Both the position numbers and the translations under genes were made by a program. A DNA stretch of 31,010 nucleotides from an uncultured Oscillospiraceae bacterium (GTDB lineage: Bacteria; Bacillota; Clostridia; Oscillospirales; Oscillospiraceae). The stretch lies in contig CAAEOT010000006.1 in assembly GCA_900757655.1 (NCBI GenBank), positions 1-31,010 of the forward strand. The letters are read 5' to 3'. The notes beneath the pieces are model-generated. The model saw only the letters and a program-made list of their open reading frames with translations. It was not told the DNA's origin and did no database searches. Shown in pieces: positions 1 to 8,418 of this stretch. The number at the start of each line of letters is the position of its first letter. Position 1 is the stretch's first letter.

Positions 1-1
1 C

Positions 2-290
2 TGCTATCTGTTCATGGCAATTGTCGGTCTCATTGGGTTTATGAATCTGGCAAACACCATGATCATCAATATCACCACGAAGAAGCAGGAATACGGTGTG
101 CTGCAAGCGGTAGGCATGACCAATAAGCAGTTAAATCTGAGCTTACAAATACAGTGCTTGATTTTTACGGTTGGCACCATCTGCGTCGCACTTGCTGCCG
201 GTCTGCCCCTTGGCTACGCACTGTTTTCCTACGCGAAGCATAATGGGATTTAAGGAAACACTGGTCGAAAGAATCCGGTATCAGGGATAG
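2..290 (+). pseudogene. 3' remnant of an FtsX-type ABC transporter permease, internally deleted and frameshifted
   Basis: The frame is open from the window edge and ends at TAA 251-253. It encodes the last part of an FtsX/MacB-type permease: a hydrophobic helix, the cytoplasmic segment KKQEYGVLQAVGMTNKQL typical of the family, then another helix ending GYALFSYAKHNGI. The usual family C-terminus has a further loop and helix and then a basic tail such as KKESLVERIRYQ. Here that tail appears directly after the break but in the +1 frame, at 249-287 (FKETLVERIRYQG, stop 288-290). About 50 residues therefore seem to be missing and the frame is shifted. Base composition is much more AT-rich than the rest of the window, which suggests a different origin. 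The N-terminal part lies outside the window. These permeases usually export peptides or antibiotics, or act in cell-envelope stress. The family call is firm; the deletion is inferred from the out-of-frame tail. Confidence 0.75.
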
Positions 291-300
291 TAGATTCTAT

Positions 301-336
301 AAAAAGCAAGCTGCCGCTCAAGATGGGCGGCAGCTT
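301..336. terminator. 10-bp inverted repeat, possible terminator hairpin at the junction
   Basis: Arms AAGCTGCCGC (308-317) and GCGGCAGCTT (327-336) enclose a 9-base loop. Read on the minus strand the stem is followed by GC and five T, a rho-independent pattern. Read on the plus strand, behind the permease remnant, the T-run expected after the stem is absent and the sequence passes straight into the next reading frame. It may be the permease gene's terminator with its T-tract lost at a junction near 337. Confidence 0.5.
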
Positions 337-342
337 ACCTTT

Positions 343-729
343 ATGCTTCTGACCGTCAGCGGGCTGCTCGTGGTGCTCATCGGGCTCAGGATGTGGGGCG
401 TGCCGTTTCTGCGCCGGATCAGCCCCGAACTGACCAGGCCCTGCCGCTTCCGGGGCAAGGCGTTCGCCGTCGGGCTGCTGACCGGCCTGATGCCGTGCGG
501 TGCGCTGTCGTCGATGTGGATCTTCGCCGCCTCGTCCGGGTCGTGGGCAAGCGGCGCGGTGAGCATGCTCGCCTTCGGCGCGGGCACGTGCGTCTTTATG
601 CTGCTGTTCGGCCTGCTCGGGACGTTTCTCCCGAAGCGGTACAACAAATATCTGCTCAAGGGCAGCACGATCCTCATCGTCGCCCTCGGGCTGATCCTGA
701 TGACCAAAGGCATCCGGCTGCTTGCCTGA
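343..729 (+). pseudogene. 5'-truncated TauE/SafE (DsbD_2-like) membrane protein
   Basis: The 128-residue frame matches the second half of the sulfite exporter TauE/cytochrome c biogenesis DsbD_2 family. It has a helix SGLLVVLIGLRMWG, then the hallmark LTGLMPCGALSSMW, a helix in a Gly/Ala-rich SMLAFGAGTCVFMLLFGLLG segment, and a last helix ending in KGIRLL. Full members have about 200 or more residues in this domain, with an earlier helix pair carrying an HCxGMCGG-like motif, which is absent here. No ribosome binding site precedes the ATG at 343, and the frame runs open upstream into the hairpin at 308-336, so the start is an artefact of truncation. Such proteins move thiol/disulfide reducing power, metals or sulfite across the membrane; with the first helices missing this copy is probably inactive. 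If the left boundary is an assembly join, the gene could be intact in the genome. Confidence 0.65.
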
Positions 730-738
730 CGGCAAGCA

Positions 739-779
739 CAAGCGGCGCGTCCGGTTTCGGGCGCGCCGCTTGATTTTTC
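739..779 (+). terminator. Rho-independent terminator after the TauE-like gene
   Basis: An 11-bp GC-rich stem (CAAGCGGCGCG at 739-749 with CGCGCCGCTTG at 762-772) with a 12-base loop is followed by ATTTTTC. It lies just after the stop codon. A smaller perfect hairpin, GCTTGCC-TGAC-GGCAAGC (720-737), overlaps the stop codon. The convergent pyrI gene ends 16 bases further on, and the stem could also slow transcription from that side, although the minus strand lacks a T-tract. Confidence 0.85.
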
Positions 780-794
780 AGATTTGCGGGGGGA

Positions 795-1214
795 TCATTT
801 TCCCGCCTCGGTCTCGCAGTACAGGCAGCGGTAGACGCGCCGCTCCCGATCCGTGAGCACGAACTCCTGCGGCAGCTCGCGCTCGGTCGAGGTGATGCAG
901 CGCGGATTCTTGCACCGCAGCACGCCGCGGATGCGCTCGGGCAGCTTGAGCGTGCGCTTTTCCTGCAGCTCGCCGCCGCGGATGATGTTGACCGTGATGC
1001 TCGGATCGACGTAGCCGATCAGGTCCCAGTCGAGCTCCATCTCGCCGTCGATCTTGATGATGTCCTTGCGGCCGAGCTTGCCGCTGGTGACGTTTTTGAG
1101 GATGGCAACGGTGCAGGCGAGCTTGTCCAGACCGAGGATCTGGTAGAGCTCCATGGCCTTGCCGGCCGTGATGTGGTCGATGACGATCCCGTTTTGAATC
1201 GAATCAATAAGCAT
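795..1214 (-). CDS. pyrI: Aspartate carbamoyltransferase regulatory subunit
   Basis: A 139-residue PyrI, the non-catalytic subunit that binds nucleotide effectors and holds PyrB trimers together in heteromeric ATCase. The N-terminal allosteric domain starts MLIDSIQNGIVIDHITAGKA, as expected. The C-terminal zinc domain shows the four cysteines in the usual pattern (CKNPRC followed by CLYC). It is shorter than the roughly 153-residue enterobacterial protein but matches the compact clostridial form. It is the last gene of the pyrimidine operon, 16 bases after pyrB, and has a ribosome binding site with AGGAG. Presence of both pyrB and pyrI means flux at this step is probably feedback-controlled by nucleotides. 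Confidence 0.95.
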   Translation of the reverse strand: MLIDSIQNGIVIDHITAGKAMELYQILGLDKLACTVAILKNVTSGKLGRKDIIKIDGEMELDWDLIGYVDPSITVNIIRGGELQEKRTLKLPERIRGVLRCKNPRCITSTERELPQEFVLTDRERRVYRCLYCETEAGK

Positions 1215-1230
1215 AACGTTTCTCCTCCCG

Positions 1231-2145
1231 TCAGTCGATGCCCAGCAGCTTGAGCATGAGCGCCATGCGGATATAGCGGCCGTTTTTCGCCTGCCTGAAG
1301 TAGCAGGCGCGCGGATCGTTGTCCACGGCGGCGGCGATCTCGTTGACGCGCGGCAGCGGGTGCAGGATGCTCATGTCGGGCTTGGCGGTCTCGAGCTTAT
1401 CCGGCGTGAGGATATAGCTGTCGCGCAGGCGCAGGTAGTCCTCCTCGTTGAAAAAGCGCTCGCGCTGCACGCGGGTCATATACAGCACGTCCAGCTCCGG
1501 CATCACGGCCTCGAGCGACGTGGACTGCGTGTAGGGGACGCCGGGCTTTTTGAGATACTCGTCCTTCACGTAGCGCGGGAGCTTGAGCTCCTCCGGGGAG
1601 ATGAGCACGAAGCGGATGCCCGTGCAGCGGCTCATGGCGGCGACGAGCGAGTGCACCGTGCGGCCGAACTTCAGGTCGCCGCACAGGCCGATCGTCAGGT
1701 CGTCCAGCCGACCCTTTTCGCGGTAGATGGTCATGAGGTCGGTCAGCGTCTGCGTGGGGTGGTTGTGTCCGCCGTCGCCCGCGTTGATGACCGGGACCTG
1801 CGCGTGCATGGACGCGACCAGCGGCGCGCCCTCCTTGGGATGGCGCATGGCGATGATGTCGCTGTAGCAGCTGACGACGCGCACGGTGTCCGCGACGGTC
1901 TCGCCCTTGGAGGCGGACGAGCTCTCCGCCGAGGCGACGCCGAGCACCTTGCCGCCGAGCGAGAGCATCGCGCTCTCGAAGCTCAGGCGCGTGCGCGTGG
2001 ACGGCTCGAAAAACAGCGTGGCGAGGATCTTCCCGTCGCACTTGTGGGCATATTGCTCGGGGTGCTCCATGATCGCGCAGGCGGTGTCGATGAGCTCCAT
2101 GATCTCCTGCGGGGTCAGCTGCATAATGTCGATCAGATGCTTCAT
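1231..2145 (-). CDS. pyrB: Aspartate carbamoyltransferase catalytic subunit
   Basis: A 304-residue enzyme forming N-carbamoyl-L-aspartate from carbamoyl phosphate and aspartate, the second step of pyrimidine synthesis. Visible signatures are the carbamoyl-phosphate loop FEPSTRTRLSFE (about residues 46-57), the SASKGE loop, HPTQTLTDL, and HPLPRVNEI near the C-terminus. The start MKHLIDIMQLTPQEI at 2145 is chosen because the family begins there. The frame is open further upstream but overlaps pyrE and is not family-like. The pyrE stop is one base before this start, so the two are likely translationally coupled. The partner pyrI follows directly. Confidence 0.97.
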   Translation of the reverse strand: MKHLIDIMQLTPQEIMELIDTACAIMEHPEQYAHKCDGKILATLFFEPSTRTRLSFESAMLSLGGKVLGVASAESSSASKGETVADTVRVVSCYSDIIAMRHPKEGAPLVASMHAQVPVINAGDGGHNHPTQTLTDLMTIYREKGRLDDLTIGLCGDLKFGRTVHSLVAAMSRCTGIRFVLISPEELKLPRYVKDEYLKKPGVPYTQSTSLEAVMPELDVLYMTRVQRERFFNEEDYLRLRDSYILTPDKLETAKPDMSILHPLPRVNEIAAAVDNDPRACYFRQAKNGRYIRMALMLKLLGID

Positions 2146-2146
2146 A

Positions 2147-2797
2147 TCACGCCTGACTTTCTGCCTGGATCCAGCTCTCGTCGGAGGGGTTTTCGCGGAA
2201 GGCCAGCAGCCGCGCGACGTCGGCCTCGGTGATGTAGCCCTCCTGTGCACCCGTGCGGGCGACGGTGTCCAGATCCGTGAGGCTCACGTTTCTGACCTGC
2301 GCTGCGGCGAGCCGCTCCACGCCCCTTTTCATGCCGTAGGTGAAGATGCTCACGACGCCGAGCACCTCCGCGCCGGCTTCACGCAGCGCGTCCACCGCGT
2401 CGAGCACGCTGCCGCCGGTGGAGATCAGATCCTCGACGACCACGACCTTCTGCCCCGGGACGAGCTTGCCCTCGATGCGGTTCTGGCGGCCGTGATCCTT
2501 GCTGCTCGAGCGGACATAGCCCATCGGCAGGCCGAGCAGATGCGCGGCGATGGCGGCGTGGGCGATGCCGGCCGTGGCCGTGCCCATGAGCACCTGCGCC
2601 TGCGGATACTCGCGCTTGACCGTCTCGGCGATGGCGCGCTCGACCAGATCACGCGCCTCGGGCGCGGTCAGGATGAGGCGGTTGTCGCAGTAGATGGGGC
2701 TCTTGATGCCGCTGGCCCACGTGAACGGCTCCTGCGGGCGCAGGAACACCGCCTCGATCGAGAGCAGGCTGCGCGCAACTTCGTGTTTGATATCCAT
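2147..2797 (-). CDS. pyrE: Orotate phosphoribosyltransferase
   Basis: A 216-residue enzyme joining orotate and PRPP to give orotidine 5'-monophosphate. The PRPP-binding motif is clear in VVVVEDLISTGGS, and the catalytic loop around RSSSKDHGRQN carries the basic residues used by this family. The start at 2797 (MDIKHEVARSLL) is preceded by a good AGGAGG at 2806-2811. An upstream in-frame ATG at 2860 lies inside pyrF and is rejected. The gene lies 38 bases after pyrF and one base before pyrB. The product feeds PyrF, encoded just upstream. Confidence 0.96.
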   Translation of the reverse strand: MDIKHEVARSLLSIEAVFLRPQEPFTWASGIKSPIYCDNRLILTAPEARDLVERAIAETVKREYPQAQVLMGTATAGIAHAAIAAHLLGLPMGYVRSSSKDHGRQNRIEGKLVPGQKVVVVEDLISTGGSVLDAVDALREAGAEVLGVVSIFTYGMKRGVERLAAAQVRNVSLTDLDTVARTGAQEGYITEADVARLLAFRENPSDESWIQAESQA

Positions 2798-2835
2798 AGC
2801 AGTTCCTCCTGTTGAAAAAGTCTCTGATCCGGCGC

Positions 2836-3534
2836 TCAGCCGACGAACGCGGCCACGCACCGGCGATAGGCGGCGACGGGATCGTCCGCCTGCGTGATCG
2901 GGCGGCCGACGACAATGTAGTCCGAGCCGATCTCCCGGGCGCGCTCCGGCGTTGTGACGCGCTTCTGGTCGCCGCTCTCCCCGTCGGCAAAGCGCACGCC
3001 GGGCGTCACGGTCAGAAAGTCCGCGCCGCAGCGCGCATGGATGCTGCCCGCCTCCAGTGGGGAGCAGACCACGCCGTCAAGACCGGCATCGCGCGCATTG
3101 CACGCATAGTGCAGCACGACCTCGTCGATCGGCGCGTGGATGAGCAGCTCCCGGTCCATGCGCTCCTGATCCGTGGAGGTCAGCTGCGTCACGGCGATGA
3201 GCAGCGGGCGCGTGCCGTCCGGCCGGGTCAGTCCCTCGAGTGCGGCGCTCATCATGGCCTTCGTGCCGGCAGCGTGGAGGTTGATGATATCCACATCCAG
3301 CGCCGAGAGCGCGGCCATCGCCTTTTTCACCGTGTTCGGGATGTCGTGCAGCTTGAGGTCGAGAAAGATCCTGTGGCCGCGCGCGCGGATCTGGCGCACG
3401 ATGTCCGGCCCTTCGGCATAAAACAGCTCCATGCCGATCTTCACAAACGGCTTCTCGTCCTGAAAGAGGTCGAGAAATGCGAGCGTCTTTTCCCGGCTGT
3501 CAAAATCCAGCGCAATGATAACGTCCTTACCCAT
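2836..3534 (-). CDS. pyrF: Orotidine 5'-phosphate decarboxylase
   Basis: A 232-residue enzyme that decarboxylates OMP to UMP, the last step of the pathway. The catalytic array is seen in FLDLKLHDIPNT (the DxKxxD motif). The N-terminal IIALDFDS and the C-terminal phosphate-gripper segments VTPGVR and DYIVVGRPI also match. It is the short, group I bacterial type. Its start overlaps the last 8 bases of pyrD and has a TAGGAGGAG ribosome binding site inside the pyrD 3' end, a sign of coupled translation. Confidence 0.97.
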   Translation of the reverse strand: MGKDVIIALDFDSREKTLAFLDLFQDEKPFVKIGMELFYAEGPDIVRQIRARGHRIFLDLKLHDIPNTVKKAMAALSALDVDIINLHAAGTKAMMSAALEGLTRPDGTRPLLIAVTQLTSTDQERMDRELLIHAPIDEVVLHYACNARDAGLDGVVCSPLEAGSIHARCGADFLTVTPGVRFADGESGDQKRVTTPERAREIGSDYIVVGRPITQADDPVAAYRRCVAAFVG

Positions 3535-4444
3535 AATGTGCTCCTCCTATGATGTCCCTGAGATTGTCGATGCCGAAGCGCGCCATCGCGTCCGGCAGAG
3601 TTTCAATGATGTGCTTGCAGGCATACGGCTCGACCAGGTTTGCAGCGCCCACACCGACCGCCGTCGCGCCCGCGAGCATCAGCTCCAGAACGTCCTGCGC
3701 GCTCGTCACGCCGCCCATGCCCACGATGGGGATGTGCACCGCCTCATACACCTGATAGACCATGCGCACGGCCAGCGGGAACATACCGGGGCCGGACATG
3801 CCGCCGGTCCGGTTGGCCAGCAGCGGGCGGCGGCGCACAAGGTCGATGCGCATACCCGGCAGGGTGTTGATGAGGCTCACGCCGTCCGCGCCCGCGTCCT
3901 CACAGGCCCTGGCAACGGCGGCAATGTCCGCCGCCGTCGGCGAGAGCTTGAGGATGATCGGCTTTTTCGTCACGGCGCGCACCGCGCGCGTCACCTCCGC
4001 CGCGGCCGACGGCTCCGCGCCGAAGGCAGCGCCGCCGCCGTGGACGTTCGGGCAGGAGATGTTGACCTCCAGCCAGCCGACCTGCGGCTGCGCGTCAAGC
4101 CTGGCGCAGACCTCGGCATATTCTTCCACGCTGAAGCCGCTCACATTCGCCATGACCGGCTTGTGAAACACCTTTTTCAGCTCCGGCAGCTCGTGCGCGA
4201 TGACCGCGTCCACGCCAGGGTTCTGCAGCCCCACCGCGTTGAGCATTCCGCCGGCATACTCGGCGATGCGCGGCGTGGGGTTGCCGAAGCGCGGCGCGCG
4301 CGTCGTCCCTTTGAAGGAGAACGTGCCAAGCATATTGATGTCATACAGCTGCGCAAACTCCTGCCCGTAGCCAAACGTGCCGCTGGCCGGGATGATGGGG
4401 TTGGCCAGCTCGATCCCGCAGAGCGTTACGGCTGTTGCGGCCAT
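3527..4444 (-). CDS. pyrD: Dihydroorotate dehydrogenase, class 1B catalytic subunit
   Basis: A 305-residue FMN enzyme oxidising dihydroorotate to orotate. The class 1 active-site cysteine sits in the family segment EVNISCPNVHGGG. The FMN phosphate loops GMGGVTS and GATAVGVGAANL are present near the C-terminus. Class 1B is indicated by the adjacent pyrK, whose product passes electrons to NAD. The start MAATAVTLCGIEL at 4444 has AAGGAGGAG about 7 bases upstream. A longer in-frame start at 4528 lies within pyrK and does not look like the family. The first 19 bases overlap the 3' end of pyrK, so both subunits are probably made in step. Confidence 0.96.
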   Translation of the reverse strand: MAATAVTLCGIELANPIIPASGTFGYGQEFAQLYDINMLGTFSFKGTTRAPRFGNPTPRIAEYAGGMLNAVGLQNPGVDAVIAHELPELKKVFHKPVMANVSGFSVEEYAEVCARLDAQPQVGWLEVNISCPNVHGGGAAFGAEPSAAAEVTRAVRAVTKKPIILKLSPTAADIAAVARACEDAGADGVSLINTLPGMRIDLVRRRPLLANRTGGMSGPGMFPLAVRMVYQVYEAVHIPIVGMGGVTSAQDVLELMLAGATAVGVGAANLVEPYACKHIIETLPDAMARFGIDNLRDIIGGAHYG

Positions 4445-5166
4445 AGGATCTCCTCCTTTGTGAACACGGGCCCGTCCTTGCAGACGCGCTTGCTGCCGTG
4501 CGTCGTTTCGCAGGTGCAGCCCATGCACGCGCCGAAGCCGCAGCCCATGCGCGCCTCAAGGCTCAGCTGACCGTCAAGCGGCGTCGCGCTGCACAGCGCC
4601 TGCAGCATGGGCATCGGCCCGCAGGCATATACATAGGTGCCGCCCTCGGGCAGCGCGTCGGTCACGAAGCCGCGCGCGCCCATGGTGCCGTCCTCGGTCA
4701 CGACCGTGACGGGGATGCCGAGCGCTTCAAACGCATCGGCAAGCAGCACCTCTGCCGCCGTGCGAAAGCCGAGCACGGCCAGCGGGCTGCGCCCCTCGGC
4801 CACGAGCTGCTGCGCCAGACCGTACAGCGGGGACGCGCCCACGCCGCCGCCGACCAGCAGCGGCCGCGCACCGGCGGGTGCGGTGTCAAAGCCGTTGCCG
4901 AGACCGACCAGCAGGTCCAGCTCCGTGCCCGGCGCCAGCGTGCTCAGCTGCGCCGTGCCTGCGCCCGCCACTTTATAATACAGCGTCAGCGCGCCGTCAC
5001 TCCAGCTGCACACCGACACGGGGCGGCGCAGAAAATATCCGGCGAGCCGGATGTCCGCAAACTGCCCCGGCGCGGTGATCGCGGCGGTGTCCCCCGTGAG
5101 ACGCAGACGATACGTCCCGCGGGCAACGGGCGCGTTTTCCGCAATGGTGAAACGTTTCTGCTGCAT
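4426..5166 (-). CDS. pyrK: Dihydroorotate dehydrogenase electron-transfer subunit
   Basis: A 246-residue FAD and [2Fe-2S] subunit that carries electrons from PyrD's FMN to NAD. The N-terminal ferredoxin-reductase-like barrel contains the FAD motif RRPVSVCS. The central nucleotide-binding part has LLVGGGVGASPLYGLAQ and the YACGPMPML segment. The C-terminal [2Fe-2S] site shows the pattern CGFGACMGCTC followed by a further Cys in KRVCKDGPVF. Length is normal for PyrK. It starts 3 bases after carB and overlaps pyrD by 19 bases. An NAD-linked enzyme fits an anaerobe with no respiratory quinone. Confidence 0.96.
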   Translation of the reverse strand: MQQKRFTIAENAPVARGTYRLRLTGDTAAITAPGQFADIRLAGYFLRRPVSVCSWSDGALTLYYKVAGAGTAQLSTLAPGTELDLLVGLGNGFDTAPAGARPLLVGGGVGASPLYGLAQQLVAEGRSPLAVLGFRTAAEVLLADAFEALGIPVTVVTEDGTMGARGFVTDALPEGGTYVYACGPMPMLQALCSATPLDGQLSLEARMGCGFGACMGCTCETTHGSKRVCKDGPVFTKEEILWPQQP

Positions 5167-5169
5167 GGC

Positions 5170-8100
5170 TTACTCCGCGTGGATCGTGGACACGGCCAGC
5201 GTCGTCTCCTCGAGCACGTCGAGCAGCACGCGCACCGTATCGAGCGAGGTAAAGACGGTCACGCCGTTTTCCACCGCGCAGCGCCGGATCGCGGCGCCGT
5301 CCTGCGCGTGGACGCTCGAATGGATGGAGCGGGTGTTGATGATGTAGCTGACGTAGCCGCTGCGGATGGAATCGAGGATCTCGTGGCTGCCGTCGCTGAT
5401 CTTGCCGCGCACGCGCGTGCGGATGCCGAAGGACTTGAGGTAGGCAGCCGTGCCTGCGGTCGCCTCGATGTTAAAGCCCATCTCATAGAACCGGCGCACG
5501 AGCGGCAGGCCCTCGGGCTTGTCCTCATCGGCCAGCGTCACGAACACGGTGCCGTAGTTCTGCACGTTCATGCCGGAGGCCTGCAGCGCCTTGTACATGG
5601 CGCGCGAGAGCTTCTTGTCGTAGCCGATGGCCTCGCCCGTGGACTTCATCTCCGGGGAGAGGTAGGCGTCCAGCCCGTGGAGCTTGGCGAAGGAGAACAC
5701 CGGCGCCTTGACATAGCAGCGCTCTTTTTCCGGCGGATACAGGTCGAAGATGCCCTGCTCCTTGAGGCTCGTGCCGAGGATGACGTTCGTGGCGATGTCC
5801 GCGAGCTGATAGCCCGTAGCCTTCGACAAAAACGGCACCGTGCGCGACGAGCGGGGGTTGACCTCGATGATGTAGACATGGTCGCTCTTATCGACGATGA
5901 ACTGGATGTTATACAGTCCGACGATGCCGATGCCAAGACCGAGCTTCTTGGCATAGGTCAGGATCGTGCCCTTGACCTTGTCGGAGATGGAAAACGGCGG
6001 GTAGACGCTGATGGAGTCGCCGGAGTGGACACCGGTGCGCTCGACCAGCTCCATGATGCCGGGCACGAACACGTCTCTGCCGTCGCAGATGGCGTCGACC
6101 TCGACCTCGCGGCCGGAGATGTACTTATCGACCAGCACGGGCTTGCCCTCGCCGGTGCGCACGGCATTCTGCAGATAGTGGCGCAGCATCTCGTCGTCGG
6201 CCACGATCTCCATGGCACGGCCGCCCAGCACGAACGACGGGCGCACCAGCACCGGATAGCCCACCGCGTGCGCAGCCTTGAGGCCGTCGTCCAGATTCGT
6301 CACCGCCGCGCCCATCGGCTGCGGGATGTTCAGCTCGAGCAGCAGCTTTTCAAAGCAGTCGCGGTTTTCCGCGCGCTCGATCGCGGCGCAGTCCGTGCCG
6401 ATGATCTGCACGCCGCGCGTCATGAGCGGCTGCGCCAGATTGATGGCCGTCTGGCCGCCGAGGCTGGCGATCACCTGATCGGCCTGCTCCTCGTGCAGGA
6501 TGTTCATGACATCCTCGGGCGTGAGGGGCTCGAAATACAGCTTATCGGCGGTCGTGTAGTCGGTGGAGACCGTCTCGGGGTTGTTATTGATGATGATGGC
6601 CTCGTAGCCCGCGCGCCGGATGGTCTGCACCGCGTGGACGGTGGAGTAGTCAAACTCCACGCCCTGACCGATGCGGATCGGACCCGCGCCGAGCACGACG
6701 ACCTTCTTCTTGTCCGAGCGGCGCGCCTCGCTCTTTGCGCCGGGGGCGTAGGTGGAGTAGAAATAGGGGATGTAAGCGCCGGTGTGGCTGGTGTCCACCA
6801 TCTTGTAGGCGGGGTAGAGCCCCAGCTGCACGCGCTGGGCATACACATCCTCCTCGCGCACGCCCCAGAGCCGCGCGATGTAGGGGTCACAGAAGCCCAT
6901 CTGCTTGGCCTGCTTGAGCGTCTCTCCGTCGCCCTTGTGCGTGCAGAGCGTCTGCTCCATGTTCACGATGGTGCGGATGGTCTCGAGGAAGAACGGCGTG
7001 ATCATCGTCAGCGCAGCGACCTCGTCCACACTCGCGCCCAGACGCAGCAGCTGCGCGACGGCAAAGAGACCGTCGTCACGGAACTGGCGCAGGTACTCGG
7101 TCAGCTCCGCCTTGGTCATGTTCTGGAACTTCGGCAGCCAGAGGTGCTGCGCGCCGATCTCCAGCGAGCGGACGGACTTGAGCAGGCACTCCTCGAGCGT
7201 GCTGCCGATGCCCATGACCTCGCCCGTGGCCTTCATCTGCGTACCGAGCGTGTTGGCGGCGGTCGAGAACTTGTCAAACGGGAAACGCGGCAGCTTTGCG
7301 ACCACGTAGTCCAGCGACGGCTCGAACGCGGCCGTCGTGTTGGCGACGGCGATCTCGTCAAGGTTCATGCCGACGGCGACCTTGGCCGTGACGCGCGCGA
7401 TGGGATAGCCGCTGGCCTTGCTCGCCAGCGCCGACGAGCGGGAGACGCGGGGGTTGATCTCGATGAGGAAGTACTCCGAGGTCTTGGGGTTGAGCGCGAA
7501 CTGCACGTTGCAGCCGCCTTGGATCTTCAGCGCGCGGATGATCTTGATCGCGCTGTCGTTGAGCATCTTCATGTCATGGTCGCTGAGCGTCATGATCGGC
7601 GCGACGACGGCGGAGTCTCCGGTGTGCACGCCCACGGGGTCGATGTTCTCCATGCCGCAGATGGTGATGGCGCGGTCGGACGCATCGCGCATGACCTCAA
7701 ACTCGATCTCCTTATAGCCCTTGACGCTTTTTTCGATCAGCACCTGATGGATGGGCGAGAGCTTGAACGCCTGCATACCCAGCTCGACGAGCTGCGCCTC
7801 GTCGTCGGCAAAGCCGCCGCCCGTGCCGCCGAGCGTGAACGCCGGGCGCAGCACGACCGGATAGCCGATGGCCGCGGCCGCGGCCTTGGCCTCCTCGAGG
7901 TCGTAGGTGATCTGCGACGGGATGACCGGCTCGCCGATGCTCTGGCAGAGCTCCTTGAACTGCTCGCGATCCTCGGCGCGGCGGATGCTGTCGCTGTCCG
8001 TGCCGAGAAGCTCGACCTGACACTCCTTGAGCACGCCCTTCTGCTCGAGCTGCATCGCCAGATTCAGACCGGTCTGGCCGCCGATGCCCGGGACGATCGC

Positions 8101-8352
8101 ATCCGGACGCTCCTTGCGCAGGATACGCGCCACATACTCCAGCGTCAGCGGCTCCATGTACACCTTGTCCGCGACGGAGGTATCCGTCATGATCGTGGCG
8201 GGGTTGGAGTTGACGAGGATGACCTCGTACCCCTCCTCCTTGAGCGACAGGCACGCCTGCGTGCCGGCATAGTCAAACTCAGCGGCCTGACCGATGACGA
8301 TCGGGCCGGAGCCGATGATCATAATTTTCTTCAGATCCGTTCTCTTGGGCAT
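5170..8352 (-). CDS. carB: Carbamoyl-phosphate synthase large subunit
   Basis: A 1060-residue protein with the two homologous ATP-grasp halves of CarB: the first begins MPKRTDLKKIMIIGSGPIVIGQ and the second around KKVVVLGAGPIRIGQGVEFDYS (near residue 550). A C-terminal methylglyoxal-synthase-like regulatory domain begins about residue 940 (GLPLVRRFYEMGFNIEATAGT). It makes carbamoyl phosphate from bicarbonate, ATP and ammonia released by the glutaminase subunit CarA. CarA is not encoded next to it, which is unusual, because pyrC and carB are separated by only 66 bases. The start at 8352 has GAGGAGG 8 bases upstream. The 66-base gap is AT-rich for this genome, but no convincing promoter was found in it. 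Confidence 0.97.
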   Translation of the reverse strand: MPKRTDLKKIMIIGSGPIVIGQAAEFDYAGTQACLSLKEEGYEVILVNSNPATIMTDTSVADKVYMEPLTLEYVARILRKERPDAIVPGIGGQTGLNLAMQLEQKGVLKECQVELLGTDSDSIRRAEDREQFKELCQSIGEPVIPSQITYDLEEAKAAAAAIGYPVVLRPAFTLGGTGGGFADDEAQLVELGMQAFKLSPIHQVLIEKSVKGYKEIEFEVMRDASDRAITICGMENIDPVGVHTGDSAVVAPIMTLSDHDMKMLNDSAIKIIRALKIQGGCNVQFALNPKTSEYFLIEINPRVSRSSALASKASGYPIARVTAKVAVGMNLDEIAVANTTAAFEPSLDYVVAKLPRFPFDKFSTAANTLGTQMKATGEVMGIGSTLEECLLKSVRSLEIGAQHLWLPKFQNMTKAELTEYLRQFRDDGLFAVAQLLRLGASVDEVAALTMITPFFLETIRTIVNMEQTLCTHKGDGETLKQAKQMGFCDPYIARLWGVREEDVYAQRVQLGLYPAYKMVDTSHTGAYIPYFYSTYAPGAKSEARRSDKKKVVVLGAGPIRIGQGVEFDYSTVHAVQTIRRAGYEAIIINNNPETVSTDYTTADKLYFEPLTPEDVMNILHEEQADQVIASLGGQTAINLAQPLMTRGVQIIGTDCAAIERAENRDCFEKLLLELNIPQPMGAAVTNLDDGLKAAHAVGYPVLVRPSFVLGGRAMEIVADDEMLRHYLQNAVRTGEGKPVLVDKYISGREVEVDAICDGRDVFVPGIMELVERTGVHSGDSISVYPPFSISDKVKGTILTYAKKLGLGIGIVGLYNIQFIVDKSDHVYIIEVNPRSSRTVPFLSKATGYQLADIATNVILGTSLKEQGIFDLYPPEKERCYVKAPVFSFAKLHGLDAYLSPEMKSTGEAIGYDKKLSRAMYKALQASGMNVQNYGTVFVTLADEDKPEGLPLVRRFYEMGFNIEATAGTAAYLKSFGIRTRVRGKISDGSHEILDSIRSGYVSYIINTRSIHSSVHAQDGAAIRRCAVENGVTVFTSLDTVRVLLDVLEETTLAVSTIHAE

Positions 8353-8418
8353 GTGATTTCCTCCTCAGTACGTAAAAAGTCCTGTATGTCATATATTTAA
8401 TATGTAAATGAAGGGCGC

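Noticed and set aside
4498..8400. A very long open frame on the plus strand opposite carB
   Set aside because: It is the antisense of a GC-rich coding region, very rich in Arg, His, Asp and Leu, with no family motifs and no ribosome binding site. Similar antisense frames occur opposite most genes here (for example 10977-12956, 17805-20342 and 21021-22838).
8353..8418. An internal promoter or a carA remnant between pyrC and carB
   Set aside because: The 66 bases are AT-rich, but no -35/-10 pair with acceptable spacing and no CarA-like coding was found.
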